Of a DNA stretch of 50,696 nucleotides, positions 25,948 through 34,336 are shown piece after piece. The stretch's first letter is position 1. Every line of letters starts with the position of its first letter. A program made the translations under genes and the position numbers. The notes below the pieces were generated by a model that saw only the letters and a list, made by a program, of their open reading frames with translations, ran no database searches and was not told where the DNA came from. Source of the DNA: Nitrospirota bacterium (lineage in GTDB: Bacteria > Nitrospirota > Thermodesulfovibrionia > Thermodesulfovibrionales > UBA6898); contig JACRLQ010000045.1 of NCBI GenBank assembly GCA_016215155.1, positions 1 to 50,696 of the forward strand. The letters run 5' to 3'.

Positions 25948-26823
25948 CTATTTCGGCAGGCGTTCAGGATAAATTTCGACCTTTTCTTCCGCCATTCTTT
26001 TTTCCACATACTCTTTCACCTTGTTCATTGTAGTTTCTTTCAGTATTTTTTCCTTTATACCCGTCTTCACTTCCTCGAAAGGTAAAATACCCTGGGCCCT
26101 CATCTCTTCACATTTGATAATATGATAGCCGAACCTGGTCTCGACGATATCGCTGACGTCCCCGGGTTTCAACTGGTAAGCCGCCTTTTCGAATTCCGGG
26201 GCCATCTTCCCCTTAGGGATAAAGCCGAGGTCTCCGCCCTTGGCTGAACTGCCCTTGTCATCCGACGCCTCTTCGGCCACTTTGGCGAAATCCTCTCCGG
26301 CCCTTATTCTTTTGAGTAACGACTCCGCCTTTTCACGGGCGGACTGCCTTATTTCCGCGTTCGCCCCTCTGCCCGTCTTCACTAGGATATGCCTGGCCCG
26401 CACCGTCCCGGGGTCCTTGAAATCCTCCTTGTGGAGCTGGTGATAAATAAGCGCCTCCGAGTCGCTGACGCTGATCTTATCAGCCACTTCTCTTTTGATC
26501 AACTCAGCGGCCAACAGGTTATTGACAAGGACCTCCACCTGCTCCCTGACCGCGGGGTCTTTGTCTATCCCCTGCTTTTTTGCGTCAGCCGTCAGTATCC
26601 TCTCCTGCATAAGTTTGCGAAGCAATTTCAGTCTGTTTTCAGGAGATGACTTTATGGCCACCTGCTGATCGGGCGAATAATATCCGATGACCCTGTTAAG
26701 GTCGGAAAGCGTGATGGTGGTATCTCCTATTTTGCCGAGGACCGTATCTTCGGCAGCTGTTGCCGCCACGGCGCCCAGCATAATAAAAATAATGGTCAAG
26801 CAAAACAATCCTGTCTTTTTCAA
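25948..26823 (-). CDS. Secreted parvulin-type peptidyl-prolyl isomerase (PrsA/SurA-like)
   Basis: Periplasmic foldase. Signal peptide (~1-24, ATAA|ED), an N-terminal SurA/PrsA-like helical chaperone part (~25-130) and one rotamase domain (~140-235) with VRARHILVKTG, GGDLGFIPKG and VETRFGYHIIK, all parvulin signatures. The start is a TTG with AAGGAGGT just upstream. It is downstream of two secreted-protein genes on the same strand, so a role in folding them is plausible. Confidence 0.93.
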   Translation of the reverse strand: MKKTGLFCLTIIFIMLGAVAATAAEDTVLGKIGDTTITLSDLNRVIGYYSPDQQVAIKSSPENRLKLLRKLMQERILTADAKKQGIDKDPAVREQVEVLVNNLLAAELIKREVADKISVSDSEALIYHQLHKEDFKDPGTVRARHILVKTGRGANAEIRQSAREKAESLLKRIRAGEDFAKVAEEASDDKGSSAKGGDLGFIPKGKMAPEFEKAAYQLKPGDVSDIVETRFGYHIIKCEEMRAQGILPFEEVKTGIKEKILKETTMNKVKEYVEKRMAEEKVEIYPERLPK

Positions 26824-27010
26824 GGGACCTCCTTATTTTTGGGACTGACATTCATCTTCCGGGAAAAAGCCTGTTTTGGGGGTATTAGATACCGCCTCAG
26901 AACGGCGCCGGACCCATAGTGTCCAGGTTTTTTACGCATATCGTGAGCGTCGTTAATTATACATCGTTTGATGATTCGAATTCAAAGTGCGGCTTTTTCT
27001 GAAGAGATGG

Positions 27011-27058
27011 CCCGCTCTTCCGGGCGGCATCCTGAGGACGCCGTCCGGAAGAGCGGGG
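27011..27058 (-). terminator. Strong hairpin after the Ig-repeat gene
   Basis: CCCGCTCTTCCGG (27011-27023) pairs with CCGGAAGAGCGGG (27045-27057), and the 21 bases between fold again (CGGC-TCC with GGA-GCCG, one mismatch). It begins 11 bases after the stop at 27069 when read on the minus strand. No clean T-run follows, so it may act with Rho or as an mRNA 3' end stabiliser. The rest of 26824-27068 shows no gene. Confidence 0.5.
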
Positions 27059-27068
27059 TCACCTATAT

Positions 27069-27647
27069 TTACTGAATATCCGTAAACAGGACATCGTATG
27101 AAGCGGTTGTGCTTGAATCCGTATTGAATATAAACATATAGTAGCATCCGATCGGACTGCCTGACATATTCACAGCCTCGTTCTGCCCGCCAATACCATA
27201 GTAGAAGTCATAATCGTTGAATTTCTTTCCACCGAACTGATAATAACCACCTGTTCTGGCGATATCGGCCATTATGGCGTTGTAATCATTTATGTCCGGG
27301 ACCCTCTGTCCGCAGGCCGCGCCGGAATACATGACGATCATGTCGCAGTCAGTCGCCCAGTCTCTGGTCATAAGGCTGAACGCGGCCTTCGTCCCTTTAT
27401 GGTCGGCGCTGTATATCTTGGACTTCTTTGGTCCAAGCGTTTCCATTCTTCTGGTCACGGCGCTGGTAAGCGACGTGACACCTTCCTGCGGCGCACTAGT
27501 GACGGTAAGCTGGACCGGCAGGGTCACTGCGGGGAATGCCGTATTGTCGGGTTTGACCTCGATGCAGGCCTTGTAGCTCCCTACCGTTGCCTGTGTAAAA
27601 CTGAGGTTGAGCCTCGAGGCGTCCGACGCGGACCTGACCACACTCAT
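27069..27647 (-). pseudogene. 3' part of the frameshifted Ig-repeat secreted protein
   Basis: Continuation of the gene at 27496-29229 in another frame. It reads on through the end of the last repeat (LNLSFTQATVGSYKACIEV, then PAVTLPVQLTVTSAP) and then a ~120-residue C-terminal domain of unknown type (DWATDCDMIVMYSGAACGQR, ending YDVLFTDIQ). The ATG used to open it here (27647) lies in the middle of a repeat and is not a natural start. The shift needs one extra base, or two lost, near 27650-27658. Confidence 0.75.
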
Positions 27648-29229
27648 CCAGACCGGGATAGGTAAATGTATATGTGGTGTACGCCTTACTGCAGTCGTCC
27701 CTCACGCCGACCGTCTGGGAGAGGATACCCGAGGTCGTTCCCGAAACGGACAGGGACGATATCGCCCCGCCTGAGGTGTCATAAAGCTTGACTTTGGTGG
27801 GCGTAGTGCATGCCGGGCCGGTAGGCATCGCGGTCACATTAAAAGAGTATGTCACGCCGTCAACTCTCAGGCTGATCGACCCGGTCGTGGTGACGGACGG
27901 CATCGAATTAACGGTGACGTCAAACTTGCCCGTCCCGCTCGTGGGGTTTACGCTAATCCAACCGGCCGACGGTGCGACCGAGGAAAAGCTTTTTATATTG
28001 CCGCAGGAATCACTGACCGCGACCGTCTGCGAAGAGGTGACTGTGCCCGCGGCCCCGCCGAATGAGAGTTCCGGGAAACTGACGGAACAGGTTTGGGGTT
28101 CGGACCCGGAAACAACCAGTGTTACCGGTATATTAAGCGACGCGCCGGCCGCCGTCACCGTAACAGTGCCTCTAAACGTGCCGGTCCCACCCACCCCCGA
28201 GCCGTTTACTGAGACGGAAAGAGAGCCGTCGAGCGCGTTCCTGGCCGCCGATAACCAGCCTTTGCTGGCGGTGTCTATCGTCACGCCTAAGCTTCCGGGA
28301 ACATTGCCGTTGCAATCGGTCACTGCTACCGCGGCAGGACTGTTACTGACGCTCACGACCGGGAAGATCGAGCTTTTGGAACCCGTAAAGTTTACCTGTC
28401 CGGGATTGGCCGCAAGCGCGCATGTCGTGGATTTCGGCAGCACGGTGAGCGAGGTGGTGATAAAGTCGGTAGCTCCGCCTGAACTGGTTACCAGTATTTT
28501 TCCGATATAGGGTTCACTCCTGGAGGACAGGCCTGCCGAGTTATATGTCAGGGTTATGGTGTTTTCCACGCTCTGCGGCGAGAGCCATTCTCCCCCGCTT
28601 TGTACCGATACGGTAAACGCGCTGCTGTTACAGGAATCGCTCACCGCAATCGTCTCGGACTGGACATTCGTCCCCGCGGTTATGGTCTTGGTAGGGATGA
28701 CTTTTGGCGAAAGCGACAACACGCACGCCGGTTTTTCAACATGGATAGTCATCGTCCCGCAGGCCGACTCAGCTGCGTTCAGACTGCCGTCCATGTTTAT
28801 GTCGATGCAGACCGTCAAGACTGTGTCCCCGTCCGCAAGCACGGAAGAGTCATTGAAGGCCGTCCAGAGCAGGTTGGCGAAGGAAGGGAGATGGAGGCCC
28901 TGATAATCGGGCATTCCGGATGAGATGAGGGGCTGCAGCGGATGCTGACTGTCGTAGGCGTTCCATGCCAGATCACTTCCCAGGTATGTCCCCGAGCCCT
29001 CTCCCGTAAATATATATAGTTCAAAAGGTTTGTCGACCCATTGTCCGGCAAGTATAAACGTCATAATATGGACCGGGTCGGGCTTCTTCACGGACAGTGG
29101 GCCGGGCAGGTCGTTCATATATACTGCCGGAGCCATGGTATTTTCGTCGGCCGCCTCACTTCCGGAATATACCGCCAATACCGCTATCATCAGAGCAATC
29201 AGTATAGTTGTCACTCTTTTTGTCGCCAT
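27496..29229 (-). CDS. Secreted Ig-like (BACON-type) repeat protein, 5' part, frameshifted
   Basis: Surface or extracellular protein. The ATG at 29229 (GGAGG 10 bases upstream) is preferred over the ATG at 29274; it begins a signal peptide ending near GSEA|ADEN. After a ~110-residue N-terminal domain come four repeats of about 90-100 residues, each opening with a Cys (CVLSLSP, CALAANP, CSVSFPE, CTTPTKV) and holding a second Cys in a V-[ST/R]-D-[SD]-C type turn (VSDSC, VTDC, VSDSC, VRDDC), as in BACON/Ig-like adhesion modules. After TFTYPG the frame turns into an unrelated tail; the true continuation is in the next frame (27069-27647). Function unknown. Confidence 0.82.
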   Translation of the reverse strand: MATKRVTTILIALMIAVLAVYSGSEAADENTMAPAVYMNDLPGPLSVKKPDPVHIMTFILAGQWVDKPFELYIFTGEGSGTYLGSDLAWNAYDSQHPLQPLISSGMPDYQGLHLPSFANLLWTAFNDSSVLADGDTVLTVCIDINMDGSLNAAESACGTMTIHVEKPACVLSLSPKVIPTKTITAGTNVQSETIAVSDSCNSSAFTVSVQSGGEWLSPQSVENTITLTYNSAGLSSRSEPYIGKILVTSSGGATDFITTSLTVLPKSTTCALAANPGQVNFTGSKSSIFPVVSVSNSPAAVAVTDCNGNVPGSLGVTIDTASKGWLSAARNALDGSLSVSVNGSGVGGTGTFRGTVTVTAAGASLNIPVTLVVSGSEPQTCSVSFPELSFGGAAGTVTSSQTVAVSDSCGNIKSFSSVAPSAGWISVNPTSGTGKFDVTVNSMPSVTTTGSISLRVDGVTYSFNVTAMPTGPACTTPTKVKLYDTSGGAISSLSVSGTTSGILSQTVGVRDDCSKAYTTYTFTYPGLDECGQVRVGRLEAQPQFYTGNGRELQGLHRGQTRQYGIPRSDPAGPAYRH

Positions 29230-29439
29230 TTTCCCTGAACCTCCGTTTCTATAATCTCTCATGCCTCTGATCACCAGAGTAATGGGCCTGCTGTCATCGT
29301 ACTACGTAATATAGTAATGCACGGTCTGTGCCAGATTTATGCGGGACACTTCTGCGGGTGCGCAGTTGATTGCCATCCTTATCGTCCTAAATCTCCCGGC
29401 TCAAAAAAAAATCCTGCAATATTGATGGGCCATACGTGA

Positions 29440-29469
29440 ATTGTATTGTAATCATGGTAAAAATGTCAA
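29440..29469 (-). promoter_or_regulatory. Promoter of the Ig-repeat protein gene
   Basis: Minus strand: perfect TTGACA (29469-29464), 18-bp spacer, TACAAT (29445-29440). The resulting leader would be about 200 bases, from ~29433 to the ATG at 29229. The leader includes an A/T homopolymer at 29402-29411 and a small GCAC/GTGC stem; I do not recognise a riboswitch class in it. Confidence 0.6.
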
Positions 29470-29610
29470 CGTTTACGAATATTTATGAACGGAATTTAAT
29501 CGTTGCGCCTGGTTATATCGTCGCGCGCGTAGCGCCAGGTGTTGACTAATTGACACAAATTGTGCGTAAGATGACGCAAATCGTCAGGCGGGAGTCGTCG
29601 GCATGACTGA
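29470..29610. promoter_or_regulatory. Non-coding stretch with clustered small palindromes
   Basis: Within the 440 bases without a gene (29230-29669) this part holds CACAAATTGTG (29554-29564) and TGACG-CAAAT-CGTCA (29572-29586), both perfect inverted repeats, plus TTGACTAATTGACA nearby. They lie roughly 85-120 bases upstream of the promoter above and could be activator or repressor sites. No regulator is assigned. Confidence 0.35.
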
Positions 29611-29652
29611 AAAAAATAAAAAAAAGGGGGAAGATGCAGAGCATCTTCCCCC
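29611..29652 (-). terminator. Very strong intrinsic terminator
   Basis: On the minus strand a perfect 12-bp stem (GGGGGAAGATGC with GCATCTTCCCCC, 29626-29637 and 29641-29652) with a 3-base loop is followed by a T-run of nine, then more T (29625-29611). It starts 18 bases after the stop of the 461-residue protein gene, marking the end of a probably abundant transcript. Confidence 0.92.
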
Positions 29653-29669
29653 GAAAAAACTACTTGCTC

Positions 29670-31055
29670 TTACTGCCTTCCAGGTGCAACCTGATTGAAT
29701 CTGATGTACGAATTGTACTGCGTGGAATCCATCGCGCCCATTTCGCCGATGAAACGATTCAGCACGAAACCGAGCGAAGGAAGTCCTACAGACTCAACTG
29801 CGCCTGCGTCGCGGCAGGTCGAATTACCGGTTGCGCAGCTGATCGTGCCGGTATTAAGGCCGATCCTGACCCAACCAAGACCTGTAAACGGAGTTACGCC
29901 GCTTACGTTGAACTGTGCGCCGACCTTTGTATTGAGAAGGTCGCTCTTTTCGATCTTGATCACATTGACCTCGTTGCAGAGCTCAGGCTGAGCAGGGTTG
30001 CCGCTCGGCGAGAAGTCCGTAGTCGAGGTGGAGGTGTTTTCGAGATCGTTGTAGATGTTGATATCAACAGGCTCGCAGTTTGAAGAGGAGACCGTGTCGA
30101 AAGGCTTGGTCCAGGGACCAACGCCGTGCAGTGACTTTGTCGGGAAGTTGATGATCACTTCCGTCTCCGCGCCGTCCCACTCTTCCAGATTGTACATTGC
30201 GATATGGTTGACCTTTGTGAGAGCATAATCCACACCGGAAAGACCGTTGAAGCAATTGGTCCAGACCGGGAACTCAGCTGACAGATCGAAATCCTGTGTT
30301 ATATCGCAGTCTGCGATAGCGGCGGCATTGTATGAATAGAGGCCGCTGCCCTGTACGGGCCTGAATACTATGACATCGGCATTACCAGCCAGCACGTTGG
30401 GAACTTCATTTACAGGTGACTGGATATTGATACACTGAGAAGCTGTAAAATTAACATGTGAATCATTGGTGTCAACGCCACCGTCAGAACCGGCTAAAAG
30501 GGTTGTTACACCGATGATCTCGAAGTAACCTTCCTTCGTGTCATCAGCGGTTACACCAGCCAGACCTGCAGGACCTGTGGCCGAATACTTGAAAGCCTGA
30601 CCATTTGCCGAAATTGCAGGGGCGGTGATGGTCTTCATTGCTGCGGTTACTGAATCCGGGGGCTCTAAGCCGCCGTCAGTCGGAAGGATAATAGCGGGAC
30701 CTGCTGCGGTCGGGCTGAATATCCATGCGGACCACTGGTCCTTGTTGCTGAGGCAGATGTTGAAGTCGAGGATTTCCTTACTCCTCTTGGCCTCTCTGAA
30801 CCTCACCCTGGCCTTTATAGCCTCTGTAGTGGAGGTATTTACAACGCGGAAGAACGTGAAGGCGTCCCTTGCATTATAGTACCCATAAATAAGACCGTCA
30901 CCCAGACCACCCGGGTTTACAGACACATCGAGGTCAACGGGCAGAACCGGTCCCGTGCCGCTTACCATGCCGTCAACCTGATTCGCGGACGCGATGCCTG
31001 CGAATGCGATCAGCAGCATTGTAGCAAAAACCATTAAGACTGCTTTCTTTAACAT
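29670..31055 (-). CDS. Secreted protein of unknown function (461 residues)
   Basis: Signal peptide at ~1-24 (IASA|NQ), no other membrane segment. The body is beta-rich and Asn/Thr/Gly-rich with repeated Cys residues (ICLSNK, QCINIQ, DCDITQ, NCFNG, NCEPVD, CATGNSTCRD), which suggests disulfide-stabilised extracellular folds. I do not recognise the family. An almost ideal Shine-Dalgarno (AGGAGG, 7 bases before the ATG) and the very strong terminator suggest high expression, as for a surface-layer or major secreted protein; that is inference. It lies between a lipoprotein/secretin pair and the Ig-repeat gene, all on the minus strand. Confidence 0.85.
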   Translation of the reverse strand: MLKKAVLMVFATMLLIAFAGIASANQVDGMVSGTGPVLPVDLDVSVNPGGLGDGLIYGYYNARDAFTFFRVVNTSTTEAIKARVRFREAKRSKEILDFNICLSNKDQWSAWIFSPTAAGPAIILPTDGGLEPPDSVTAAMKTITAPAISANGQAFKYSATGPAGLAGVTADDTKEGYFEIIGVTTLLAGSDGGVDTNDSHVNFTASQCINIQSPVNEVPNVLAGNADVIVFRPVQGSGLYSYNAAAIADCDITQDFDLSAEFPVWTNCFNGLSGVDYALTKVNHIAMYNLEEWDGAETEVIINFPTKSLHGVGPWTKPFDTVSSSNCEPVDINIYNDLENTSTSTTDFSPSGNPAQPELCNEVNVIKIEKSDLLNTKVGAQFNVSGVTPFTGLGWVRIGLNTGTISCATGNSTCRDAGAVESVGLPSLGFVLNRFIGEMGAMDSTQYNSYIRFNQVAPGRQ

Positions 31056-31135
31056 TTACTTTCCTCCTTTTTAGGAATTCTCAAGATAATTTTACTTATA
31101 AAGCTACGTCTATCGTGTCTATTTTATTAACCGAC

Positions 31136-31180
31136 TTATTTGCCGGATCTTTTTCCCGAAATCACCTCCTCCTTTTTCAT
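31136..31180 (-). other. 14-codon open frame with a strong ribosome-binding sequence inside it
   Basis: ATG at 31180 opens a short frame, MKKEEVISGKRSGK, ending at 31136 in the leader region of the 461-residue protein. The DNA encoding KEEV is AGGAGGAGGTGAT, close to a perfect anti-16S sequence. Either it is a leader peptide, or the Shine-Dalgarno is a remnant of a lost gene start, or it is chance. The rest of 31056-31226 shows no further feature. Confidence 0.2.
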
Positions 31181-31226
31181 TTTCGACTTGGGCTTAGTCT
31201 TAATGCCCGTCAGAACATCAACCTGC

Positions 31227-31706
31227 CTATTTTTTATCACCGGATAAGGCCGACTGCTCTCCGATGACATGATACCACACTCCTTCAATCCTGCCCCACC
31301 TGTCATTTCTGTCAGTTTCCACTTTAAGAGGCTTGCGCGCGCCAGGCGCCCTTATTTCTATTTTCATGCTGAGGTCGACACTGGCATCATGGTCCTCAAC
31401 CTTCAAACCGGCTACCTTCACTTCCTTAAGCCTGACCGGATCAATCCCGAACTTCTTAATATAAGTAACGACGGAATGGCTCTTCCTGTATATCGGGTCC
31501 TCGAATTCGTACGACTTGTCAAATTCCTGTTTCACCCTGTGGTCCCAGTATGCCATTACCCTCTCCCTTAAGATTTCCTCATCCGTGCCGATTTTAATAG
31601 CTTCTTTTTTAACACATCCTATCGAAATAATCAAGAATAAAAACAACAATAAAATTACTGATGTCCTTCTCAACAACACTCTCGTTCTCAATTCCATAAT
31701 CTTCAT
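31227..31706 (-). CDS. Small lipoprotein, NTF2-like domain possible
   Basis: The ATG at 31706 starts a basic, hydrophobic signal (RRTSVILLLFLFLII) ending in a lipobox, ISIGC, so the mature protein begins with a lipid-modified Cys (residue ~27). The remaining ~133 residues (ERVMAYWDHRVKQEFDKSYE, then WGRIEGVWYHV at the end) look like an NTF2/SnoaL-type alpha+beta fold, by eye. The frame is open further upstream to 31790 but that would bury the signal. It lies 283 bases after the orphan secretin. A pilotin-like role for that secretin is a guess from position only. Confidence 0.72.
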   Translation of the reverse strand: MKIMELRTRVLLRRTSVILLLFLFLIISIGCVKKEAIKIGTDEEILRERVMAYWDHRVKQEFDKSYEFEDPIYRKSHSVVTYIKKFGIDPVRLKEVKVAGLKVEDHDASVDLSMKIEIRAPGARKPLKVETDRNDRWGRIEGVWYHVIGEQSALSGDKK

Positions 31707-31989
31707 GTCACAGAGCGATATGCAGTTATCGGCCAACATACTAAACGCACTGTAACCGTAAATGCTTATGCAAGAAGCAGGCCAGGGCATTATAACAGGG
31801 GAATGATGAATTTTCCTTTGTTTTAGGCCTAGTTCCCGCCATCACTCTTTCATTTCTCCTCTCAAATGTGTTTAACTATAGACAGCAAGTGTATTTTATT
31901 TACTACACCTTGCGTCAATCCGGCAATACAATATCCGTTTATTGGCTGTCCCTTGAAGGGCCTTATCTCATGTCTCACGTTAAATAATG

Positions 31990-34248
31990 TCACTGAGGGG
32001 CCTTTTTGTCGTCTTCGGGCTGGTTCCCGCTTCTGATGCTTCTGTCTTTCATGAAGTCATCAATGCCCTTGTCCTTGCTGTATCCCCTATATCTGTCCAG
32101 ATAATCTTTTGTAAGGTCCCCCGCTTCTTTGAGGTTTCTCATGACGTGCGGCGTAAGCAGTATTATGAGTTCGGTCCTGGTACTGTCATCAGTTGTGTTG
32201 CCGAAAAGGTTTCCAATGAGAGGTATTTTACTCAAAAGCGGAACGCTGTCTTTCCCCTTTGTGGAGTCTTCTCTTATGAGGCCGCCGATGATTATCGTCT
32301 CTCCGTCCTTGGCGACAAGGTTGGAGGTCGCCTCGATTTTATCGATCGTGATATTTTTGAGCCCGCCTACATCCACCGTAATGTCCCCTATCGAAGAGAT
32401 TTCCTGGGCCAGCTCGAGGAAAATAAGGCCGCTGTCGTTTACCTGCGGCTTCACCTTGAGTATTATCCCGATGTCTTTATACTGGACGGTACTGGTTATC
32501 GAAGGCACGGTCCCGGTCGCCGCGGTGGTGGATGTTTGTGAAGTCGTCAGCGGGACCTGGGACCCAACCTGCATCCTCGCCTCACGATTGTCCGACACAA
32601 GCAGGTGCGGTGACGCCAGGACCTTGGCCTTGGACTCCTCCGCCAGCGCGGAAAGCACCGCCCTCACCGTCCCCGAGGGGTCTTTGCCCACAAAAGTGAA
32701 ACCCTTTGCAGGGAGATTTGCCGCCGCGGTCGAAGGGCTGCTGATATTTATCGGGCCTTTGATATTCACACTGTTTTTAAACCCCTGCCAATCCGTTAAA
32801 TTCAACCCGGCCTCCATGGACCATGAAACCCCGAAGCTCAGGTTGTCCTTCAGCTTCACCTGCACAATAAGCCCCTCAATCATGACCTGCCGTGGAACGA
32901 CGTCTATTTTAAGCAGGGTATCGTAGATCAGCATATAATCTTCGGGAGAGGCAAGGATTATAATCGAGTTCGTGATTTCATCAGCGATTATCCTGGTGCC
33001 TTCCGAGATGAGAGCTCCGGTGCCGGCCTGCCCTCCCGCCACCACCTGGGGCTGCTGTTGGGGGCCCCCCTGTGGCTGGGGCGGCTGTCCCGGAGCGGGC
33101 TGCGCAGGCGTTCTGGGGGCAGTGGCCGCCGAAGGCTGGGGTGGCCTTGCCCCAAGGAATATCTGCTGCAGGATCGAAGAAACGTCCTTTGCCTTGCTGT
33201 TTTGAACGGGATAGACAAAAACCTTCGGCGTGACCTGCTTTAACTGAACATTGTCAAAGACATCCACAAGCTGAAGCAGTCTCTTTATATTGGCGTCAGT
33301 GTCGACAATAATAATATAGTTGCTCTTGGGTATGTCGATTATCAGCGCATTTTTTGACAGAAACGGCGTGAGCACACGGGTCAATTCGGATGACTGACTG
33401 TAAAGCACAGGCACAACCTGCACCCTGGACTGCCCGGTCAGCTTCACCTTTTCCGGGTCCCTCCCGATTTCGACAGGCGCCGGCTCTTTGGATATGTCGC
33501 CTATGGGGATGATCCTGTAAAGCCCGCTTTCTTCAACAACAGCTATGCCGTTGAGCCTTAAAATAACCTCCATGAGAGGGAACACGTCTTCCCTGGCAAC
33601 CGGGCTGACTGACCTGAAGTTGACCCTGCCTTTGACATTGGGGTCCATGATATAATTGACCTTCATTACATCCCCGAAGATCGTCTGGATAACAGAAAAA
33701 ACATCCGCGTCATCGAAGTTAAAACTCACGTCCCCGGCCTTTGCCGGCGGCTTCTTTACCGCAGCTGCCTGGGGCTTTACCGCAAGAGGAAGCTGCTCGG
33801 AAGACTTCTGGACAACGGCAGGCTGGGACTGGGCCTGAACAGGAGTCTGCGCGTCCGCGGCCGGCGCCTGCATCACCGCGGGGTTGGTTTGAGTAGTAAC
33901 GGGGACCGGAACAAAATAGTTTGTGGGCATGGCCTCTGACGCCGCGGACTGTGATTTATTCTGAGGCACAGGGACCGACTCAGTCGCCGTTACGGGCCGG
34001 TCCTGCGCTCCGGAAGCAGGCGTCGTCGTTGTGGTCGTGGTGGTAGTTACCGTGGTAGTCTGCTGGGAGTCACTCCGGACGTCGGCCGGGGACTGGTCCT
34101 TCTCAAGCGCCTGCTCCGCAGCCTTCTGTCTTTTTGAAAGTCTTTCAAGGCCTTTAGCTCCGAAAAAAGCATTTGAGATTACGGCATCGCCAAGCATCAG
34201 GCCTGATACACAGGCGAATATCATGATTGCCGCTAGTTTTTTTCGCAT
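31990..34248 (-). CDS. Orphan GspD/PilQ-type secretin
   Basis: Second outer-membrane secretin of the window, with no other secretion gene beside it. ATG 34248 (GAGGT 10 bases upstream) gives a signal peptide; ATG 34257 is also in frame. A Thr-rich run (nine Thr in a row within TTTVTTTTTTTTT) and a Pro/Gln/Ala-rich region precede N0-N1 (~170-320; FNFDDADVFSVIQTIFGD), two further N domains split by a Pro/Gln-rich linker (~395-425), and the secretin barrel (~500-720; VGSQVPLTTSQ, GIILKVKPQV, VPLLSKIPLIGNLF, LIILLTPHVM). It ends without the propeptide-like tail seen in the operon GspD. It could serve a T4P, T2SS or a one-gene export route. Confidence 0.92.
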   Translation of the reverse strand: MRKKLAAIMIFACVSGLMLGDAVISNAFFGAKGLERLSKRQKAAEQALEKDQSPADVRSDSQQTTTVTTTTTTTTTPASGAQDRPVTATESVPVPQNKSQSAASEAMPTNYFVPVPVTTQTNPAVMQAPAADAQTPVQAQSQPAVVQKSSEQLPLAVKPQAAAVKKPPAKAGDVSFNFDDADVFSVIQTIFGDVMKVNYIMDPNVKGRVNFRSVSPVAREDVFPLMEVILRLNGIAVVEESGLYRIIPIGDISKEPAPVEIGRDPEKVKLTGQSRVQVVPVLYSQSSELTRVLTPFLSKNALIIDIPKSNYIIIVDTDANIKRLLQLVDVFDNVQLKQVTPKVFVYPVQNSKAKDVSSILQQIFLGARPPQPSAATAPRTPAQPAPGQPPQPQGGPQQQPQVVAGGQAGTGALISEGTRIIADEITNSIIILASPEDYMLIYDTLLKIDVVPRQVMIEGLIVQVKLKDNLSFGVSWSMEAGLNLTDWQGFKNSVNIKGPINISSPSTAAANLPAKGFTFVGKDPSGTVRAVLSALAEESKAKVLASPHLLVSDNREARMQVGSQVPLTTSQTSTTAATGTVPSITSTVQYKDIGIILKVKPQVNDSGLIFLELAQEISSIGDITVDVGGLKNITIDKIEATSNLVAKDGETIIIGGLIREDSTKGKDSVPLLSKIPLIGNLFGNTTDDSTRTELIILLTPHVMRNLKEAGDLTKDYLDRYRGYSKDKGIDDFMKDRSIRSGNQPEDDKKAPQ

Positions 34249-34286
34249 TAAATACATACCTCGACCCTTAATTTCAAACTTAAAAT

Positions 34287-34315
34287 AAGATAATGTATTT
34301 AGTAAGTGATGTCAA
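34287..34315 (-). promoter_or_regulatory. Promoter of the orphan secretin
   Basis: Minus strand: perfect TTGACA (34315-34310), 17-bp spacer, TATCTT (34292-34287). The leader would be about 32 bases to the ATG at 34248 and includes GAGGT. Confidence 0.65.
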
Positions 34316-34336
34316 GGAACCCGTCTGCGTGCCGCG

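Noticed and set aside
26960-27000. Possible tRNA fragment (GATTCGAATTC)
   Set aside because: The T-loop-like string is not accompanied by acceptor, D or anticodon stems in the neighbouring bases.
27788-28510. 240-codon plus-strand open frame opposite the Ig-repeat gene
   Set aside because: The repeat protein has a signal peptide and regular repeats; the opposite frame is a mirror of its Val/Ser/Thr-rich codons.
34040-34075. Possible frameshift in the Thr-rich run of the orphan secretin
   Set aside because: The Thr codons vary and the frame stays open on both sides with normal secretin sequence, so it is a genuine low-complexity linker.
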